Source: RFSX01 sp965248155 (GTDB taxonomy: Bacteria > Bacteroidota > Bacteroidia > Chitinophagales > Saprospiraceae). Taken from it: 64,000 bases of DNA. The notes below the pieces were generated by a model, which was not told where the DNA came from, did not search any database, and worked only from the letters and a program-made list of their open reading frames with translations. The number at the start of each line of letters is the position of its first letter. The first letter of the stretch is position 1. The translations under genes and the position numbers were made by a program. Positions 36,750-46,919 of the stretch are shown in pieces. The stretch covers positions 744,001 to 808,000 of the forward strand of contig CBDFIO010000002.1 of the NCBI GenBank assembly GCA_965248155.1, read 5' to 3'.

Positions 36750-38291
36750 TTGAAATCCCATGTACAAAAATATGATGCCATTATAATCGGTACTGGATTT
36801 GGTGGAGCTATGACCGCATATCGACTTTCTAAATCTGGACTAAAAGTTTTAATGCTAGAGCGAGGAAAGGATATTAAGAGGATGCCGGAAAATTGGAATG
36901 GAGAACAGGCTTTAGGATTTACAAATCACTATAATTTTGATTGGCCTTTTCATGTAGTTGCGGGTGGGAATAATCCCATAATGGGATCTAATATTGCAGT
37001 TGGAGGACAATCCGTTTTTTATGGTGGAGTTTCATTTAGATTAAGAGAAAAAGATTTTGATCCTCCGCAAGAAATCATTACGGATTCAAATGCAAAATGG
37101 CCCATTGATTATAATGATCTTGAACCATATTATTCTGAAGCAGAAGAATTACTAAATGTAAGTGGCGATTCCGACAACGATCCTACACAACCATTTAGAT
37201 CAAAAAAATTTCCTCAGTCTGTTGGAATACTTTCTGATATATCTAAAAAAGTTGAGAACTCTGCAAAAAAACTGGACCTCAATCCTTTTCACCTTCCATT
37301 AGCAATAAATTATCACGGCCATTCAAGAAACTTATGTGAATATTGTACAACATGTGATTCATTTGCATGTGCAGTTGGTGCTAAAAATGATCTGGCAACA
37401 ATGATCATCCCTAAAATACTTTCTTCTGGAGGTAAGATTTTAACTCAGCACATGGTTACCAAATTAAATTTAAACCAGGATAAAATAGAGAGTGTATCAG
37501 TTAAGGATATTAAAAATGATGAGCTATTTGAATTTAAAGCAGACTGCATAATTCTTAGTGCTGGTGCATTATCTTCTCCACAGATTCTTTTGAGTTCAGA
37601 TTTGGCACATATGAATCCAGGGAATGATATTATTGGCAGATATCTTATGAGGCATGTAAACAATATTGTTTTTGGTATTTTTCCCGGTAAAGCAGATAAG
37701 CAAAATAGATTTCACAAACAATTGGGAATTATGGATTTTTATTTTGGTCATAAAAATTATCCACATAAAAAAATTGGAAGTTTACAGCAACTTCAAACGC
37801 CACATCCTTTCTATGTCCAGGATGCGATAAAAGGAAGAATAGGTAAACTTGTATCAAAAGCTGTGTCTCTTATTACAGGATTGTTGACTATAGCTGAAGA
37901 TCAACCAAATTATAATAATAGGATATGGATTGATAAAACAAATTCTGGTTCAGACTCGATGCATAAAACAAGTATTATCCACAATTATTCTAAACGTGAT
38001 GAAGAAGTTTCCAAGATTCTAAGTAAAGAAGCCATTAAAATTTTAAAAGGCTGTGGAGCAATTGGCCATTACACACATAACATCAAAACATTTTCTCATG
38101 CTGTTGGAACTTTGCGAATGGGTGATTCTGAAAAACACAGTGTTCTTGATAGTAACTGTAATTTTAGAGGTATAAAAAATTTGTATGTCCTTGATGGAAG
38201 TTTCATGCCTACTTCAGGAGCTGTAAATCCAAGTTTAACCATAAGTGCAAATGCATTAAGAGTTTCCGATTATATTTTGAACAAATCATGA
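36750..38291 (+). CDS. GMC-family oxidoreductase
   Basis: A 513-residue flavoprotein starting at TTG; no ATG is better placed. The Rossmann FAD motif GTGFGG is at 14-19 (YDAIIIGTGFGGAMTAYRLS). A GMC signature (GGQSVFYGGVSFR) follows, and the C-terminal HAVGTLRMG...LDGSFMPTSGAVNPSLTI carries the family's active-site His and FAD contacts. A Cys cluster (CEYCTTCDSFAC) around residue 196 may bind a metal or form disulphides. It probably oxidises an alcohol or sterol-like substrate. It overlaps the next gene by 4 bp, so the three plus-strand genes form one operon. Confidence 0.87.
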   Translation: MKSHVQKYDAIIIGTGFGGAMTAYRLSKSGLKVLMLERGKDIKRMPENWNGEQALGFTNHYNFDWPFHVVAGGNNPIMGSNIAVGGQSVFYGGVSFRLREKDFDPPQEIITDSNAKWPIDYNDLEPYYSEAEELLNVSGDSDNDPTQPFRSKKFPQSVGILSDISKKVENSAKKLDLNPFHLPLAINYHGHSRNLCEYCTTCDSFACAVGAKNDLATMIIPKILSSGGKILTQHMVTKLNLNQDKIESVSVKDIKNDELFEFKADCIILSAGALSSPQILLSSDLAHMNPGNDIIGRYLMRHVNNIVFGIFPGKADKQNRFHKQLGIMDFYFGHKNYPHKKIGSLQQLQTPHPFYVQDAIKGRIGKLVSKAVSLITGLLTIAEDQPNYNNRIWIDKTNSGSDSMHKTSIIHNYSKRDEEVSKILSKEAIKILKGCGAIGHYTHNIKTFSHAVGTLRMGDSEKHSVLDSNCNFRGIKNLYVLDGSFMPTSGAVNPSLTISANALRVSDYILNKS

Positions 38292-39268
38292 AGCAGTTTA
38301 GAAGCATATCAGATGAAAGACCTACAAGATTGTGTTTTTTAGGTTGTGGTAAGATAACAGCAACCCACTCGAAGACAATTAAAAAACTTAAACACAATGT
38401 AGAACTCAGTTATTCAAGCCGAGATGGAGTCAAGGCTCTTGCATATAAAAAGAAGTATGGCGGCATCAATTCTTATCCATCATATAGCGATGCTATAAAT
38501 GATGACTGGGCTGATGTTATTATGATTTGTGTACCTCCGGCTTTTCATTTTGAACTAGCCCAAAAAGTTCTTCTCGCAAACAAGCACCTTATTCTCGAGA
38601 AGCCTGCAGTGTGTTCAGTAAAGGAATTTGATGATTTAATTGCAATTTCAAGTCCTCAAAACCTTCAGGTAATGGTAAGTGAGAACTATTACTACAGACC
38701 AATGCGTAAATTCTTAAAGGATAATTTACACAATTCTGTTATAGGCTCAATTTTATCAGTGAATATCAATGCTGTCAAGAATCAAAAATCTGATGGGTGG
38801 CGAGCTGACCGGGAATTAAGTCCTATGGGGGCAATGTTTGAAGGAGGAATCCATTGGTTGAGTATTATTAATAATATAGGCTACAAATTCAAATCGATTA
38901 ACTCTTTTTTTCCATTAGCAACCGATGGATTGGATAAAGCAAGCTATGTCACATTCGAAACCGAGGATGGTCCTACTGTTAACTTTTTGTACAGTTGGGA
39001 AGGAAATCCATTAATCAATGGATTAGGTATTTCTTCAGTCTACGGTACTAAGGGAATGATAAGATTTGAAAATAATGGCCTTTTTGTTTGGGTCAGGGGG
39101 AAAAAAATAAAACTTAAGCTAGCTAGTATTAGTAAGCTTACAGGATTTAAACCTATGTTCGAAGATTTTTTTAAAGCTCTTATAAATGATCACTCTCCAA
39201 AGTATGATATTTTTAAAGCGAGATTGGATCTGGAAACGATAGAAAAAATTTATAAATCAAAGACATAA
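38288..39268 (+). CDS. Gfo/Idh/MocA-family oxidoreductase
   Basis: A 326-residue NAD(P)-dependent dehydrogenase. The N-terminal Rossmann fold (TRLCFLGCGKITATHSKTI) is followed by the diagnostic EKP motif (LILEKPAVCS) and a C-terminal alpha/beta domain (GAMFEGGIHWLSIINNIG with the family His). Such enzymes act on sugars, inositols or related alcohols. It is translationally coupled to the GMC oxidoreductase (ATGA overlap), which suggests two oxidations in one pathway. The substrate is unknown. Confidence 0.87.
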   Translation: MKQFRSISDERPTRLCFLGCGKITATHSKTIKKLKHNVELSYSSRDGVKALAYKKKYGGINSYPSYSDAINDDWADVIMICVPPAFHFELAQKVLLANKHLILEKPAVCSVKEFDDLIAISSPQNLQVMVSENYYYRPMRKFLKDNLHNSVIGSILSVNINAVKNQKSDGWRADRELSPMGAMFEGGIHWLSIINNIGYKFKSINSFFPLATDGLDKASYVTFETEDGPTVNFLYSWEGNPLINGLGISSVYGTKGMIRFENNGLFVWVRGKKIKLKLASISKLTGFKPMFEDFFKALINDHSPKYDIFKARLDLETIEKIYKSKT

Positions 39269-39271
39269 AAT

Positions 39272-40111
39272 ATGCATTTTATTATTGCTTTAGTTACAGG
39301 AGGATTAGCTGGATTACATAACAGTACATGGGGAATGTATAAAGATGCTCCACATGAAGGATTCACCTGGCCAAAATACTTTAGAAGTACTATTGCCGGT
39401 TTAATTTACGGCCCTTTTTTGTGGTATCTATTTGACATGGACTTATCTCAGCTTCCTCAAATTGCAGTGTTATTTGGCGCTACTTATATTACTGAGAGAG
39501 GTACAATGGAGATATACAAAACATTTTTCAGGGAAGAAGACCAAAGTAAATACTTCATTCCTATGCAACTTTCTGTTTTGGGTAAACCTGTAAAGAGTAG
39601 AGCAGCGCGACTAACAGCTGCAGCTTTTTATATTGGGGCAATTGCTTTGATCTCATATTTGGTGTATAAATTAAATGAGAGTTATCACGCCGGAACTCTA
39701 AATATGTCTCCTTACCTTATTCTTTTAATATGTAGTGTCGGAGGATGGGTATCTGCTTTTGGGGGTGCCTGGAAAGATGCTCCTTTGGAGGGATTTGAAA
39801 CATTTAAGTTTTTTAGATCCCCGGGGGTTGCTTATTTCTATGCTTTCGTTGCTGCCTTGTTGACGAATAATATTATGTTGATTACAATGTGCAGTCTTGG
39901 GTTTACAATTGCTTCGATAGAAACCTATAAAACGTTTTTCTTCCTTGATAGACCAAGAGGAAAGTTTTCAGGTAAACCAATATTATTTCCTGAGATGTTA
40001 GAGAAGCGCAAACCTTTTAAATATCTCTTCATAGGAATATGGGTTTATTTATTGGTATTCTTAATCTATGGTATTGTAAATACGACTGATCCAATGTCAT
40101 TGTTCTCATAG
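39272..40111 (+). CDS. multi-pass membrane protein with internal duplication, function unknown
   Basis: A 279-residue protein with about six hydrophobic helices. It is built of two similar halves: MYKDAPHEGFTWPKYFRST near residue 23 and AWKDAPLEGFETFKFFRSP near 167, each followed later by a YKTFF motif (MEIYKTFF and IETYKTFF). The acidic and basic residues of the repeated motif presumably face a common pathway across the membrane. It starts 3 bp after the Gfo/Idh/MocA gene and ends the operon. I do not recognise the family. Confidence 0.75.
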   Translation: MHFIIALVTGGLAGLHNSTWGMYKDAPHEGFTWPKYFRSTIAGLIYGPFLWYLFDMDLSQLPQIAVLFGATYITERGTMEIYKTFFREEDQSKYFIPMQLSVLGKPVKSRAARLTAAAFYIGAIALISYLVYKLNESYHAGTLNMSPYLILLICSVGGWVSAFGGAWKDAPLEGFETFKFFRSPGVAYFYAFVAALLTNNIMLITMCSLGFTIASIETYKTFFFLDRPRGKFSGKPILFPEMLEKRKPFKYLFIGIWVYLLVFLIYGIVNTTDPMSLFS

Positions 40112-40220
40112 GGAATCATAATATTAATAGCTTGAAATTCTGGTTCCGCTTAAGTTTATTAATAATGGAGATATTTGGAATTCGATTGGGGGTCACCCAC
40201 AATTAGCTAGACTCCAAATG

Positions 40221-43013
40221 TCAGTTCGAAATATTGATTACATAATTAAGTTTGGCATTTCCTACTATTAAAACCAAATTATACAAACCCGATTGAACAG
40301 ATGAATTTCTTAATGAGATATTATGCATTTGTGGGCCGGCCTCAACTCTTTTGCTAACGCCTGGGAAATCTGCAATTTTTTGTCCTATCATAGAATACAA
40401 CTCTAATGACACATTTTGAGATTCCGGTAAATTATAGGCAACAGTAAAATAATGATTTGCTGGATTCGGATAGACAGTAAAATCAAATTGGTCTTCCAGG
40501 CTTGAAGTTGACGTTGTTTCCTTTACAAAAACAGCTGTTAAACTGTCTGGGCCTGATATACTAATTGATGCCCTTTTGGCACTACGGTTTGGACTAATAA
40601 TACTATTGTTTTTGACTTCCCAATGGCTGAATTTATAATCTTCTTCATATTCATTAAAAATATTTGCCTTTATCTCATTTTGAACGCCTCCAAAATATTT
40701 GCCAGTCCAAGGGAGGTTTTCGACATCTAATGTATTATAATCAATTTCACCAATACCTTCCGGTCTGGCAATTAAGGTTAGATCATATGGTCCACTAATT
40801 TCATCATAACAGCCAATTGCTCCTTCTCCAATGAGTTGACATCTTTGATTAATAAAATCTTTTAAATCCTCAACATTCGATCTCCATTCTTCAATTGTGC
40901 CTCCCCATCTATCAATTTGTCTAGGCATTTCTGGTTCGATAATCTGGATCATACTATCTAATGTTGTAATCATGTTTTCACAACTAAAAACTGTACTCAT
41001 CAGATCTGCATATCGTTGATAATAAAGTTGTTTGAATTCCTGACTTTCTTCAAGTAGTTTGATAAATATTTTTTCATGTTTCCCGATATTTCCATAAAAG
41101 GCTTCAGCTCCAACATTATTGTTGAGAATGGCATCATAAATATCTTGGCAGGTCTCATCCCATTCTACATAACAACAAAAGTTGTCCTGGTTAATTACTT
41201 CGATATAGGTTGAATCCGTAGGAGCATACGGAGACGTCCCATTCAAAATGGTATTGCATTGGGAAGGATCTTCAATTTCAAAACTCCCAAATTCTCCATC
41301 CTCTGTAAAAAATAAATCTATGGAATCAGAAATCATATTGATATCACATGGTTGGGCATTGGGACTTATATTAGGTACACCGGTATAGTTAATATAATAG
41401 TCAAAAGTTGCATCAAGATCCCAAAGAATATATCCCCATTTTTTATGATCTCCGTCCTTATCCAATCCCCTCCACCAGCCTGTATTATAATTGAGCCAAT
41501 CGGATGCAACTACGTTCAGATTCATTAAAAAATAATCGATTAAGGATGTCATTTTTATGCTGTCTTTGGCAATTTGATAATTCTCTTCAATACTCATATC
41601 TGAGTCGAGAATAAAATCCCTTAAGTTTTGCTAATCGTTTAACGCCTTTATACCACCGTATTCTATTTCAGTCGTCCACCATGTAGTTAAATACTGAATA
41701 TCATATTTGTCCTGCGAATAATAGTACTCCGTATAATCATGGTCTACAGGTCTTTCTCTCATTCCATACAAGCCCCAATATTCTCCATTTAAAAACAAAA
41801 TAACACGTTCTACAGCGCGTTGATCTAAAGCCATGTCTCCCTCTAATGCCAGAATTTGAACATACTCATCCCTGATGTGTGTACTTCCATCATGATTTCC
41901 ATCCCTTATTGCTGGATAGTTGTCATCTCCAGAATTTCTAAACATAAATTTCTGATATTCATCCCTATCAGAATAGTTAAATAGTTGTGCATTTACGGCC
42001 TTAGTATATCCCATTTCATCTCTGGTCACCCAGTCAAGGCTTCTATGTGGTAATATCCATGAATCCTGCCCATGCCTGTTCAATGAGCCAAAGGCCACCG
42101 CTTCTCTTTCTTTATCAAGATTAAAATATTCCAAAGATCCTACAGGAATAATCTCACCATTTCCATGCGCAAGATCTATAACACTATCGGCAGCTACAGA
42201 AAACACCTGTAGAGAAAAGTCTTCATCAATAAAAAAAGTGGAAAAATCCATTTTGCCGGGAAGAATACTAGAGTCATTACTAAAGGATAAGGCTTTAACA
42301 ACTGTCGTTCTATCAATGTGAATATCTTCCATATATATTGCTGAGCGCAGATTAGGGTTTGATCCATCTATGGTAAATCTCAACACCGAGTTGGGTTCAT
42401 TATTATTAATGCTAATAATTAGGCTGTCTTGATAGAATCCGGCTTCTTTCTCAATGGTCGGTTGTACTGTATATCCATTATACTTTTTAGATGCATTATT
42501 AGAAGAACCAATAGTTGGATCAGTACAAATTTTCCAATCGCCAGATCCATTACGATCACGACATATGGAATGCTCTACCAGAATGAGAGTAACGTCCTGA
42601 ACATCCAGGACCATTCCCGTTGGATCAGCAAGTTGAACAACTTCATTTGATTTCGTCTGAGTTAATTTGAAATTTGTGTGATATTCATTATTAAATACGC
42701 TGTCTCTTCCGGAACAGAAGAACACCAGATATCCCTTAGCACTAATTATTGTTCCGGCTGGAATTTCCCATTTTTTTTCTTTAAATGCTTTATCTGAAAG
42801 GTGCCACCCGCCTATATTGATAGCTTGATCACTATCATTATAGAGTTCTATCCAATCCTCTGCTTTATTAAAACTGTCTTTAAAACTATTGAGATTTGAA
42901 GCTGAAAATTCATTTATTAGAACTTGTCCATCAAGAGGTAAATAAAACAAACAGACCAGTAGAATTAAACAAAGTTTTAGAATTCGCTTCATAAGAAATG
43001 GTTTGGAAAGCAA
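40221..43013 (-). pseudogene. CotH-kinase/lamin-tail T9SS protein interrupted by an in-frame TAG
   Basis: Two collinear frames, 41631-43013 and 40221-41597, are the same frame separated only by a TAG (41631-41633) and 11 sense codons. The joint reads GIKALND-stop-QNLRDFILDSDMS, where a Trp (TGG) is expected. Domains in order: signal peptide (MKRILKLCLILLVCLFYLPL), lamin-tail domain (EDWIELYNDSDQAINIGGWH), chitobiase-like FN3 (PNSVLRFTIDGSNPNL), CotH kinase domain (ERVILFLNGEYWGLYGMRER, KWGYILWDLDATF) and T9SS tail (FTVYPNPANHYFTV). The full length is ~930 residues. Truncation inside the kinase domain and loss of the sorting tail would inactivate it unless TAG is read through. Confidence 0.8.
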
Positions 43014-43097
43014 AAGATATAAAAGTAAATTTTCTATTTATAAATAGAATATAAATACTCTGTTGAGTTTGATTTATTGATATAAAAGTCGCGAGGA

Positions 43098-43544
43098 TCA
43101 AATGAATGAGCTAAAGTCCTTCCGGTTTTTTCTTTTTGCCACTTCTAAGTCTTCAATTAAGGCTTTGATTTGGTCATATTGATCATAGCTTTTCGTGATT
43201 TACTCCTGAACAGGAAGACGAATGACCACTTTTGTACCGCTTGGATTTCCAAGATCCAAAATCTGAACCGTGGTTTCCTTTCCATAAATGTCCTGGAGAA
43301 ATTTTATACGATCTTCAGACATTTTTAACCCATACGATCCTTTTGTTTTCTTTTTGGAGGCATTTATAGTTTCAGATAGTTTCCTGCCTATGCCGTTGTA
43401 TGCGATGGGAAGAGAGATTGTCTCTCGACGGTCGAACAGACGAAACTTTTCAAAAATAATATCATATATGAAAAATTGTTTGGTATTAATTTTATCGAAA
43501 ATGTTAATCGTATCAGCTTGCAATACGGATCTCAATAAATGCAA
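43098..43544 (-). pseudogene. remnants of a LytS-type histidine kinase and possibly its regulator
   Basis: The frame 43200-43544 ends in a HATPase C-terminus: NGIGRKLSETINASKKKTKG, then SYGLKMSEDRIKFLQDIYGK and GTKVVIRLPVQE. This is the G-box region of LytS/YehU-type sensor kinases. The part before NGIGR does not look like a kinase and the N-terminal sensor is missing. Just downstream, 43098-43200 encodes SYDQYDQIKALIEDLEVAKR with no start, possibly from a LytTR regulator linker. Together they suggest a decayed two-component pair. Confidence 0.5.
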
Positions 43545-43982
43545 CCAAATAGATTATTCCGAACTTAACAACTCCGGTATTCTGTACAATGACTTCATGG
43601 CAAATTTGGAAAATTTCAACACAAACCTCATATAAGTAGTGATTTACCAATGAACGAAAAAATAAGTATTGTGGTAGAACATCACCAAACCTAGACCAAA
43701 TAGCTTGGAAGTTGGTGAAATTATATCACAAGAAATTTAATTTGAGACAAAGTATAAATGAACTGACTTTTGATTTATAGATCTTTAAACCTAATTTAGC
43801 CTTATGATTAATTATTGTTAGCATTAATTGAAGTAAAAAGAAAGTAACCTATCCTCTCACTCTCATAGATGGACAAGATCAAGATAGAGATTGAGAGGAA
43901 GTACTTAAAAATTTATTTCGGTATCCATTTTAGGATATTTTCTCCAAACGGTAGGCTGACGTTCATCCAAAACTAATTCGCT
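43545..43982. other. gene-free intergenic DNA
   Basis: About 440 bases without a convincing gene. An inverted pair CCTCTCACTCTC and GAGATTGAGAGG occurs near 43853-43900. Presumably it contains the promoter of the second tyrosinase gene. Confidence 0.5.
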
Positions 43983-45308
43983 ATGAAAAATTTAATTTTA
44001 TTTGCATTCGTTTTAGTAAGCCATTTTGGCTTTGGTCAAGGTCAAGGTAGTACAGATTATCCTGTTGACCCGAATTTTGTTGAAGTAGAGATAGCCTCAA
44101 CTGCCACCGACTGTGTTGGCCCTAGGGAAAGTATTTGGGAGTTGGAGGAAGAAGAAAGAGGGCTGCTACGAGATTGTATGATGGAATATATCTCACAAGA
44201 GAATCCTGATTGGCAATCAGGCGATCCACTCAGAGAAAGATACCCGATAGTATGGGATCATACAAGGAATGGTGCAGCTTTATTTTGGCACAATAATATG
44301 GAAGTTGGATTCTTTACAGAGCATAGGAATTACATACAAGGAATGGAACAATTTCTATTAGACAATGGCTGTGAAGACTTTGTCCCATTACCGAAGTATG
44401 ATCCAAAAACTATGATGCCAGATGAATTTTTTGATGCAGATCTAGCTGTCATTGATGGTTTTGGAGTGTTGAATGATCAAACACCAGACTACGATATGGT
44501 AAACGTTAATGAAAATACTTGCGATCAATTTTCAAGTATAGATGCATTTGCAAGCTATGTAGAAAACCAACATAATGATGTACATAGGAGAATAGGTGGA
44601 GCTATGAGGGATTTTGATTCACCATCTGCAGCTATATTTTGGTTATGGCATGCTAAAGTGGACGACATGTACAATTGCTTTCAGCAGATATGCCAAGATT
44701 GTGAGCCCGCCTTTGTGAGAGCAAGGACTTATGCCAAGCACTGTGCCGTGTGTTTCGATTTTTCTAAAAGCACAAATGTAACTGAAATGGATATTCAAAT
44801 TATAGATGCAGATGGTAATCCAACTACCATTACTCTAAATTCTTGGAGCAATTGTATTTCGTACGAGCAGCTAAGCTCTGGAGCGAGTTATTCAGCAACC
44901 ATTAATGGCACTAACGATACCAATGAAGCTTGTCGTGCTGAAGATGAAGTTACAATTTATTTTTCTGCACCGATAATTCCCGAGACAACAAACATTGGCG
45001 GCCATCCATGTGATATGGTTGTTGTAATACCACAATTCCCCTTTCACACACATTTAGTGGGAGACGATGGGAGTACAGATAAGTTATTTAAGATCATAAG
45101 TGTTGAAGAAGATCGTTTGGTTAGTATAAGTCACGTTAATACACTTAGCGGTACTCTTCATACAGTATTTGAAAATCAACTACTGATCGCAGAAGAAGAA
45201 ATAATGATAACTGTCCCAGGCAATAAAGTTGGAACTGGTACTAATCACCTACTGCTATTTGTTGATGGTGAGACAGTAGACTTATCATATGTTATAATAC
45301 CAAATTAA
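43983..45308 (+). CDS. secreted tyrosinase-family copper protein (short form)
   Basis: A 441-residue protein with a signal peptide (MKNLILFAFVLVSHFGFGQG). Copper site A is H93, H103 and H114 (FWHNNMEVGFFTEHRNYIQG). Copper site B is H197, H201 and H223 (NQHNDVHRRIGG, AIFWLWHAKVDD). All six ligands are present, so a di-copper oxidase is plausible. A Cys-rich beta-domain follows (CEPAFVRARTYAKHCAVCFD). Unlike the 727-residue paralogue at 13012 it has no YPNP-type T9SS tail, so it may stay in the periplasm or be carried differently. A hairpin terminator follows. Confidence 0.85.
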   Translation: MKNLILFAFVLVSHFGFGQGQGSTDYPVDPNFVEVEIASTATDCVGPRESIWELEEEERGLLRDCMMEYISQENPDWQSGDPLRERYPIVWDHTRNGAALFWHNNMEVGFFTEHRNYIQGMEQFLLDNGCEDFVPLPKYDPKTMMPDEFFDADLAVIDGFGVLNDQTPDYDMVNVNENTCDQFSSIDAFASYVENQHNDVHRRIGGAMRDFDSPSAAIFWLWHAKVDDMYNCFQQICQDCEPAFVRARTYAKHCAVCFDFSKSTNVTEMDIQIIDADGNPTTITLNSWSNCISYEQLSSGASYSATINGTNDTNEACRAEDEVTIYFSAPIIPETTNIGGHPCDMVVVIPQFPFHTHLVGDDGSTDKLFKIISVEEDRLVSISHVNTLSGTLHTVFENQLLIAEEEIMITVPGNKVGTGTNHLLLFVDGETVDLSYVIIPN

Positions 45309-45328
45309 TAAAAGTTTAAGTTACCCCA

Positions 45329-45355
45329 AGTGCGATGGGAAATGCTCATCGCACT
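45329..45355 (+). terminator. hairpin terminator
   Basis: AGTGCGATG pairs perfectly with CATCGCACT, with a 9-nt loop. The T-tail is weak (CTTACAATT). Confidence 0.6.
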
Positions 45356-45370
45356 CTTACAATTATTGTC

Positions 45371-46828
45371 ATGAAAAATTTTACGATCGTATATCTTTTA
45401 GTTCTGTCCTCGACAATTTTACTTGCTCAAACAGATGGCTATTATAAATTAAACAACTTTGGCAATGCCTCCGAATCCTTAATTACACTTTCTGTCTTAG
45501 ATAACGAAAATATCTTACTGACGAGCGCAGCTCAATTTGATATTAATAAACCGTATAATTTTCAGCAATTAAATAGAAAATTCTATCTCGTTTCTAATGA
45601 AATAATATGGAAAAAATTTTATACCCATACCAATAATTTCGGAATTAGCCCTAAAAGGCTACTCAAGAATTCTACTGGAAATTTTATCATAGTGGGATCT
45701 ACAAGACATCATAATTCTTCTCAATTGGACCTTGATCGTGGCAATTCTTTTACTTGCGAAATGGATACTGATGGTAATGTTCTATGGTACTCAGTTATAG
45801 GAGAAGAGAAAGAAAGAGACTGGGGAGTTGCCATCACCCAAATTGAAGATGGAGGTTATGCCATTGCAGGATGGAAATATAGAAACGAAAATAGTATTAT
45901 CCAGAATGCTGTATTGAGAAAAATTAATGCGGTAGGAGATTCCATATGGTCCATATATTTTGAAGACATAGGTGATTTTAGAGATTTTGAAGGTAAGGCT
46001 ATTATTAATGGAGATTTCAATTCTATATTTTTCATTTATCAAAAGGATTCTGAGAGTAATGCAAAGCAGCAATTTTCGATTGTACATGTCGATGGACATA
46101 CAGGCGATATATTCTGGGAAAAAGAATACGACATGGGAGTAACGAACGACGTATTCAATGTTGTTCGTAATAATAAAGGAAATCTTGTCATAGGAGGATC
46201 TATACGATTTGAAAACCAGGGAGGATGTATCACACCATGTATATGGGAAATAGACTATTCAGGCAACATAATACAGCAACGAGATTTTATGGATGAGTTG
46301 GGTTGCATGTATGGTGCTCACCTTACACCTACAAATGATGGAGGTTATGTTGTTTCCTATCAGGATAATCATTATCCAAGATTAGTAAAATTGGACAAAG
46401 ATTACAATATAGAGATCAATAATTTATTTCCTATAGAACCTGCCATGAGGACTAAAGGGGCGGTGCAGATGCCAGACGGAAGATATGTAATGGCAGGTTA
46501 TGAAGGATCTACTAAAGAATATACAGTGTGGATAATAGTAACTGATACTAAAGGTGACTTAATATCGGCGATCAATACATTAGAATTGAATACAGCTATC
46601 AGTCTATATCCTAATCCTACATCTAATTACCTTTATATTGATTTGGGAGATGAAACTATAGACCTAGGAGAATTAACTTACAATATAATCGATCTACAAG
46701 GTAGAATTGTAAGGACAGGCTATTATTCAAATAAAATTGACATAACACAATTATCTACAAGTAATTATTTTTTAAATCTATATCTAAAAGGGCATCAGAT
46801 CAGTAGTAATCAATGGATGAAAAGGTAA
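45371..46828 (+). CDS. secreted T9SS protein with beta-propeller-like repeats
   Basis: I start at ATG 45371 (MKNFTIVYLLVLSSTILLAQ, a signal peptide); an upstream frame extension lacks a leader. The ~485-residue protein has repeated blades of the type GNFIIVGSTRHHN, GGYAIAGWKYRN, GNLVIGGSIRF, GGYVVSYQDNHY and GRYVMAGYEGS, spaced ~55-65 residues, as in T9SS proteins annotated as delta-60 or propeller-like. It ends with SLYPNPTSNYLYIDL, a type A T9SS tail. A surface or extracellular binding role is inferred; no catalytic motif is seen. Confidence 0.8.
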   Translation: MKNFTIVYLLVLSSTILLAQTDGYYKLNNFGNASESLITLSVLDNENILLTSAAQFDINKPYNFQQLNRKFYLVSNEIIWKKFYTHTNNFGISPKRLLKNSTGNFIIVGSTRHHNSSQLDLDRGNSFTCEMDTDGNVLWYSVIGEEKERDWGVAITQIEDGGYAIAGWKYRNENSIIQNAVLRKINAVGDSIWSIYFEDIGDFRDFEGKAIINGDFNSIFFIYQKDSESNAKQQFSIVHVDGHTGDIFWEKEYDMGVTNDVFNVVRNNKGNLVIGGSIRFENQGGCITPCIWEIDYSGNIIQQRDFMDELGCMYGAHLTPTNDGGYVVSYQDNHYPRLVKLDKDYNIEINNLFPIEPAMRTKGAVQMPDGRYVMAGYEGSTKEYTVWIIVTDTKGDLISAINTLELNTAISLYPNPTSNYLYIDLGDETIDLGELTYNIIDLQGRIVRTGYYSNKIDITQLSTSNYFLNLYLKGHQISSNQWMKR

Positions 46829-46833
46829 CAAAT

Positions 46834-46903
46834 GCTAACAAGCGATGATGATGGAAGTCAGGCGAAAGCCTATCCTCCACATACCGCGAGACTGTTACAT
46901 GGC
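46834..46903. other. imperfect hairpin region, attC-like, between two T9SS genes
   Basis: GCTAACA (46834) and TGTTA (46893) bracket a stem-loop with AGGC-GAAA-GCCT at its centre and TGGA/TCCA further out. The last ten bases, GTTACATGGC (46894-46903), recur in inverted form (GCCATGTAAC) at 48145-48154, bracketing the next gene. Confidence 0.5.
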
Positions 46904-46919
46904 ATAAAAAAGCAGAAAT

